From Daucus carota subsp. sativus (taxonomy: Eukaryota > Streptophyta > Magnoliopsida > Apiales > Apiaceae): a DNA stretch of 64,000 bases. The notes below the pieces were generated by a model. That model did no database searches. It was not told the DNA's origin and saw only the letters and a program-made list of their open reading frames with translations. Both the position numbers and the translations under genes were made by a program. The stretch is from NCBI RefSeq assembly GCF_001625215.2, contig NC_030389.2:346930-410929 (forward strand). Reading direction: 5' to 3'. Within the stretch, counting starts at the first letter, position 1. The number at the start of each line of letters is the position of its first letter. Below are positions 58,976-64,000 of this stretch, piece by piece.

Positions 58976-61900
58976 ATGAGAACTTTGTGTGATGTGTGTG
59001 AGAGTGCTGCTGCTATCATCTTCTGTGCTGCAGATGAAGCTGCCCTTTGTCGTGCTTGTGATGAAAAGGTCTCATCTTAATTACTATACTTGCTTCATTT
59101 CTTACTCTTTGCAATTCATTTTTTTATTAGGAAATAAAGATTTTATCTAATGGATCTAGCTTATTTTGTTTTACCATTATGCACATTTTCTCCAAAAGGT
59201 GAAACTAAAAGGTGTGTTTTTTCTTGATGATGGATTTTTAGTGGATGAAAAACATGAAATTAGGTTAAATAGTGGGACTTGAATGATTGTGATGAATTGT
59301 TTTTGTTGAGTTCTTGGGTGACATTCTGTGTGGAGCTGAACACAATTCTCGAATACCGTTTGATATGTGATAATCTGGTTTATCATGTTTTACCATTATG
59401 CACATTTTCTTGAAAAGGTGAAACTAGGAGGTGGGTTATGAGTACAATGGTGATTTGTTTTCTTTCTGGATGGTGAATTTTTGAGGATGAAAACAGGAAA
59501 TTAGGTTGAATAGTGGGACTTGAATGCTTGTGATGAAATTGTTATGTTGATTTATTGGATGACATTCTGTGTGGAGCTACTTTTGGTAATTATAGTATTA
59601 TGTATATTGAAGTAAAGCTTTAGGGGAGAAACAAGATTGTCGAATACAGTTTACTGTGTGACGGTTAGGGTTCGTGTTCATTAGTGGTTAAAAGCTTATA
59701 TGGGAGGAGGGTGTGGGCATCGATTAATCATGCCTTTGTGGATAATTCCTTTTTTGTTTTCAGTGATTGTAAAAGTTTTTATAATGAAGGGCAAACATCA
59801 TTAAAAAAAATGTAACTTCGGCTACCAACAATAGCCATCCATATAAGTAGGTCAAAACTGGCGGCAACTGAACTAAAGAAGGTCAAATTCAAATACTTAA
59901 TCTCTGAAAATTCAAATTATTAATTCAGCTTGGTCTCAGTTTCAAGCAAATCAGGTTATTCCTTAATTTCATATGTTTGAAACTTTTTTATATAAATATT
60001 TTTTATAAGATATTATAGAAATTTATTTTGTTGCTTATATGTTATTGTGTTGTTACTGCAGCTATAATGCTAAAATTTGTAAAGGTACCCTCTTTTTTTT
60101 TTTTTTACAATTGCATCATATCACGTCGCTTCCAGTTTCATGTAATTGTTAATTGTGGTGAAAATATTGCTACATGTGTCTTTGTAATATATTTGCTTCT
60201 ATTTGCGTTTTTGAACCCTAAACACATATATGTTATAAGGCAATCTTTTTTTGCGGAATGCAACCTAGCAAACTTGAACAAGCCATATCGCTTATCTTTA
60301 ATATGTATAAATTTCTTGAGCATCTAATAGATACGGCATCTAATTGTTTCTGATAAAAGCATATTCAACTATAGTTTATACTCCATGAGCATATGCCAAA
60401 TAGGAAAAAGGTTAGAGGTTTCTTAGGCACCCTGGTGTGGATGATGATATTAGCTGCATAGATATGTGATCCTTAAAATCTTTGTACTATTAAGGATTGC
60501 AATACAATTGCTATATATGTCAAACGACACGAAATCACCCCAAATGTTTTAATATGACCAATTCAAATGAAATTATCTCATACATCATACAAACCTCCCT
60601 TTTTTCAAAATTCGCATACACCAAAATGAATTTGTTTGACAGTAAATTGGTTATTTTGATGGAAAATTGCTCTTGGCTTTAGTAGGTTGCATGTGCTTCC
60701 GGATTTCTGTAACCAGCTACTCTTAACCAAGACAAACCAAGTATAACCTGAATATACTGACATAGCAGTTTCCATAAATTTTTTTGACATAATTTATGAT
60801 ATAATAATCTTTAGTACAATAAATTGGCCAAAAAATGTCTAGGTTTCTAACGGCAATTGGTCATTCAGTTGCAAGTAGTTGATATGAATATATACAGTTG
60901 TCAGAAATAGCTATGAGATAATAACTGTCACTACTTTTAGCTTTTGATCACCAGATCCAATGGCCAATCCAAAGGGTACTTGCGAGTTACAACTTACTGA
61001 AGTATGTTTGGCATATGTAATTGTTATGTCAGGTACATATGTGTAACAAGCTTGCTAGCCGACATGTACGGGTTGGACTTGCTGACCCAAGTGATGTGCC
61101 GCGGTGTGACATTTGTGAAAATGCGCCTGGTATGCAGTTTATTATGTTCTTGATACATATCTTTGTTTGGAAAAACTTCCAAACCACCAATAGAATAGTC
61201 AATGAAATTCAGTTTTTCCTATAAAACTACTGTGCAGCATTCTTCTACTGTGAGATCGATGGGAGTTCTCTCTGCTTGCAATGTGATATGGTCGTTCACG
61301 TTGGGGGAAAAAGAAAACATGGAAGATATCTAATGTTGAGGCAAAGGGTTGAGGTTTGTCATTTAATTTTAAACAAAGATCATTAATAAAGCTACTGTGT
61401 CTCATTTATGCGTAAATTCAATTTATTTATCTTTTTAAAAATGTCATCTGTCGGCAGTTCCCTGGGGATAAAGCTGGAAGCAATGATGAGCTAGGTTTGC
61501 AACCTATTGATCCAGGTGAATCAAGGAGGGAATCTAATTACCCATTCACGTTTGTGACAAGAGAAAACCAGCAAAATCAAAGAGCGGAGAACCAACAGAA
61601 TCAGCAAAATCATAGGGCTGAACACCAGCAAAATCACAGGGTTGAGGACCAGCAACGAAGGGTTGAAAACCAACAATATCATAGGACAGCACCTGTTCCA
61701 ATGCTCGATAATGTTGATGATGGTGGTCGGAATATGGACACAAGCTTAATTGACCTAAATGCCAGGCCCCGAAACGTACATGGCCAGACTTCAAACAACC
61801 AGGTATTTTTCTACATTCCGGTATTCCCCTGCTCCTTCAGTGAATCTTAGTTGTAAAGCTCTGATTTGCAGGGGAATATCTAACTAATTACTTACTGAAT

Positions 61901-62042
61901 AGATGTTGTTGCCCTTATATTAAATTTTACAATCTTATTTCACGCTTGATTATTAAAGGAACATGGAATGGATATCCAAAGTGGTGGTGATCATGAATCT
62001 GAAAGCGTGGTTCCAGTAAGGTCTTTCATGAGAGAGACTTGA
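58976..62042 (+). CDS. B-box zinc finger protein, two B-boxes (BBX18/19 type)
   Basis: Transcriptional co-regulator of light, flowering and hypocotyl growth in the double B-box class. Five coding exons: 58976-59068, 61033-61129, 61238-61353, 61458-61802, 61959-62042; all joins in frame; 244 residues. B-box 1 has C5, C8, C17, D20, C25, C28, H33 and H42 ([34 protein letters not shown]). B-box 2 runs from C56 through H91 ([38 protein letters not shown]). LRQRVEFPGDK follows, a hallmark of the BBX18/19 pair. No CCT domain. Residues about 138-180 are an unusual Asn/Gln/His/Arg-rich repeat ([30 protein letters not shown]). The C-terminus has a Val-Pro pair (SVVPVRSF), like the COP1-binding VP motif. 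Intron 1 (about 2 kb) carries a duplication, and a 3' UTR intron (62054-63197) is likely. BBX18 and BBX19 are not separable here. Confidence 0.92.
59173..59590. repeat. Diverged 219-bp direct duplication in B-box intron 1
   Basis: Copies starting at 59173 and 59392 share ACCATTATGCACATTTTCT, AAAGGTGAAACTA, GAAATTAGGTT.AATAGTGGG, ACTTGAATG.TTGTGATGAA and TGACATTCTGTGTGGAGCT in order. No coding potential. Confidence 0.85.
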
Positions 62043-62053
62043 AAAAGATCGAG

Positions 62054-63197
62054 GTATATAAGGTCCATGTGTTCTTGTTGAATTCTCATCTGAGATTAGT
62101 TATTTATGTGGATGATTGATATCTATGATGAAGGCACAATGGTCATGGAGACATTGCCAATTAATGCATGGAGCGGTAGACCTCTAAATGAACAATGTTA
62201 TGGCAACTTTTTAATTAGCCATTTTGGTGAAGTTGATATTCCTACATACCTAAAAAGAGGAACAAAACTATTTAGCTTCTATGGTTATGAAAACTGGGGG
62301 AGTAATTAAGCTAGTTTGGTTAGTTTTACTAATTTTGTATGGTAACAAGTAAGAACTAATAACACATTCTAGTTATTCTAGGCCTTTTACTGGTGTCTTT
62401 CTTGTTATAGCTATCCGCTAGGTCACAGATTTGAACATAGGAATGACCTGTTTATAAAAAAATAGGGCACCCTGTCCCAAATCTGCATATGCAAGAGACA
62501 CTTGGTACTAGATATTCATGACTGCTATATTCCACTTTTTGTTGAAAATAATATGAGGTTTGGCCGATACATGGTATTGAACTTTTTTTAGGAATCTGGA
62601 TTAGTGTTCTTTACTAGGTTTTATTCTCCAATCTCCATCTATTCCCTTGATGGATTTAATTCAAACAGGAAATTAGTCTACAGTGTCATTCTTCATTTAT
62701 ACAATCTTGGATAGATTTGAAACATTCGAGTTCAAGGTTTTTATACTGTATCTGGTACGGGTATGCTTCATGCAGTTTTCAATTAATATCTAGATATTAA
62801 AAAAGATGTCACTTCAGGCTCTTAACAAGTGTCTGTAGTATGGTTATAATGGGGGAAACCTATTGTTTCGTGTGTGTAATGCCGCATAGGTACTGGATGA
62901 GTTTGAACTCATTTTCCAAAATTGGTGTTTGAATAGCTGAATTTGTGCTTCTATTTACTATCAGGTTTTTAAACTAATATTAGTGGCGTTCTGCAATTTT
63001 TATATAAAGATAAAGAATTCCGGACTTGCATGCATCACTTGACTGATTTATTTCTATGAATCAGATTGTACTATTATAAGCTTAACTAGATGACATATCT
63101 TTAGAATAATTGTGTGGCAAAGTTATTAGGTCGATATTGTTGGTTTAAGCTGCTTAATTGGTCAACTTGACTGGAAATTTATTTTTGTTTTTTGCAG
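62054..63197 (+). other. Likely 3' UTR intron of the B-box gene
   Basis: Donor GAG/GTATAT lies 11 bases after the TGA; acceptor TTTTTTGCAG/TACGG is at 63197-63198, preceded by a T-rich tract. The sequence between has no supported gene. An unspliced message would end at the same stop. Confidence 0.5.
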
Positions 63198-64000
63198 TAC
63201 GGATACATTTCAAAGAAGTGATATTCTTGCTCTAGGAACACCATGAATTATCTGATGTCCCAAAGTCTAGAGTCTGACAGAATATAAACTCAGCACGTGA
63301 TAGCTGGTGCTACAGGCTTCATATGCTGATGAAATTTGTTGTGTTGGACGAATTAGTTGTACCTGACGTTACAGTTGGTATGCTTGTATTTTGTGCTGTT
63401 GGTACAATGTTTTGCACAGTAACTTGTAGCAGATATATATAATATATGGGACGGTAGAAGTCCAGGGAAACTAAGTTATAAGATTCTGTCAACATTTTAG
63501 TTAACTTTCCTTGAAGTTTCTGTAATTTGCAATTTTGCTGTGTTGTGCTTCAGTGAAGCTGTCTCTTTGCATCACCAGTGTAGAATGTATTTTAGTTTGT
63601 CCCCAGATTTGGCAGGATACCCTTTATATAATCTATGATCTATCTGCCTTATGTACACTTTCAATCTCAAATTGGATAGTAGTGATCAGTGTAGAAACCA
63701 TATTCTGCTGGGGGTATTCAAACTCAGTTATCAGGTATACGGCCTCCTGATTTGAGTTGAGCTGAGCTGAGCTGAGCTGCGCTGTTGCTTTACGGGATAT
63801 CGAACATTTAATGCTGTGTTTGGTAGGGGTGAATATATTTGGATCGAATGTTGTGTTTGCTTTCTTTCTTGTAGGACTCTCCATAATAAATAAGATCAAT
63901 GTTAGTGCCATAAAACCATACAACCAACACAGTTTTCATCACACTGTCTAGTTTCTGTTTGAGGCCAGTAAATTTATTCCATAGTACTGCTAATGGACCT
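63198..64000. other. B-box gene 3' region and flank
   Basis: Probable last (non-coding) exon and downstream DNA. A short (GAGCT)n run (GAGCTGAGCTGAGCTGAGCT) lies at about 63757-63778. No further gene supported. Confidence 0.45.

Overview
The window is plant nuclear DNA. It is AT-rich, its genes have GT-AG introns, and the products are plant-specific: a B-box zinc finger protein, a dirigent protein, an apoplastic subtilase, an amino acid permease and a LORELEI-like GPI protein. It also carries many MITEs. Protein wording fits a eudicot, probably an asterid; I cannot fix the species from sequence alone. No bacterial genes, tRNA, rRNA, CRISPR array or virus was found.

Layout: the 3' part of a methylthioadenosine nucleosidase gene (+, 270-7856) has one 5.6 kb intron packed with mobile elements. 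It is followed by an 11-exon subtilase (-, 9652-13335). Positions 13.4-20.3 kb are mostly transposon debris, including two hAT elements (one nested in another) and a MULE-type MITE that was hit by a retroposed insert. Next come a dirigent protein (-, 20397-20954), a pectin methylesterase inhibitor-like protein with a glycine-rich tail (+, 25807-26670), an amino acid permease (-, 27243-30512), a PP2A B'/B56 subunit (-, 32173-33678) and a LORELEI-like GPI-anchored protein (-, 35052-35729). A short reticulon (+, 39626-43966) follows. Positions 44-52 kb are a repeat block with MITEs, a decayed Ty3/gypsy reverse transcriptase and a decayed MULE transposase. The last two genes are UFD1 (+, 52361-55588) and a two-B-box BBX18/19-type regulator (+, 58976-62042).

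These are independent single-copy genes with housekeeping, wall and secretory, transport or regulatory roles. I see no operon, cluster or shared pathway. I found no convincing new biological system. The best leads are a one-base reading-frame excess at an exon junction of the permease, a retroposed insert with a 13-bp duplication inside a MULE MITE, and a multi-copy MULE MITE family with exact 9-bp target duplications. Other leads are an unrecognised frameshifted secreted-type ORF in the reticulon intron and unusually long G/C homopolymers. Exon joins were worked out by eye from family conservation and splice sites, and every stated join keeps frame except where noted.
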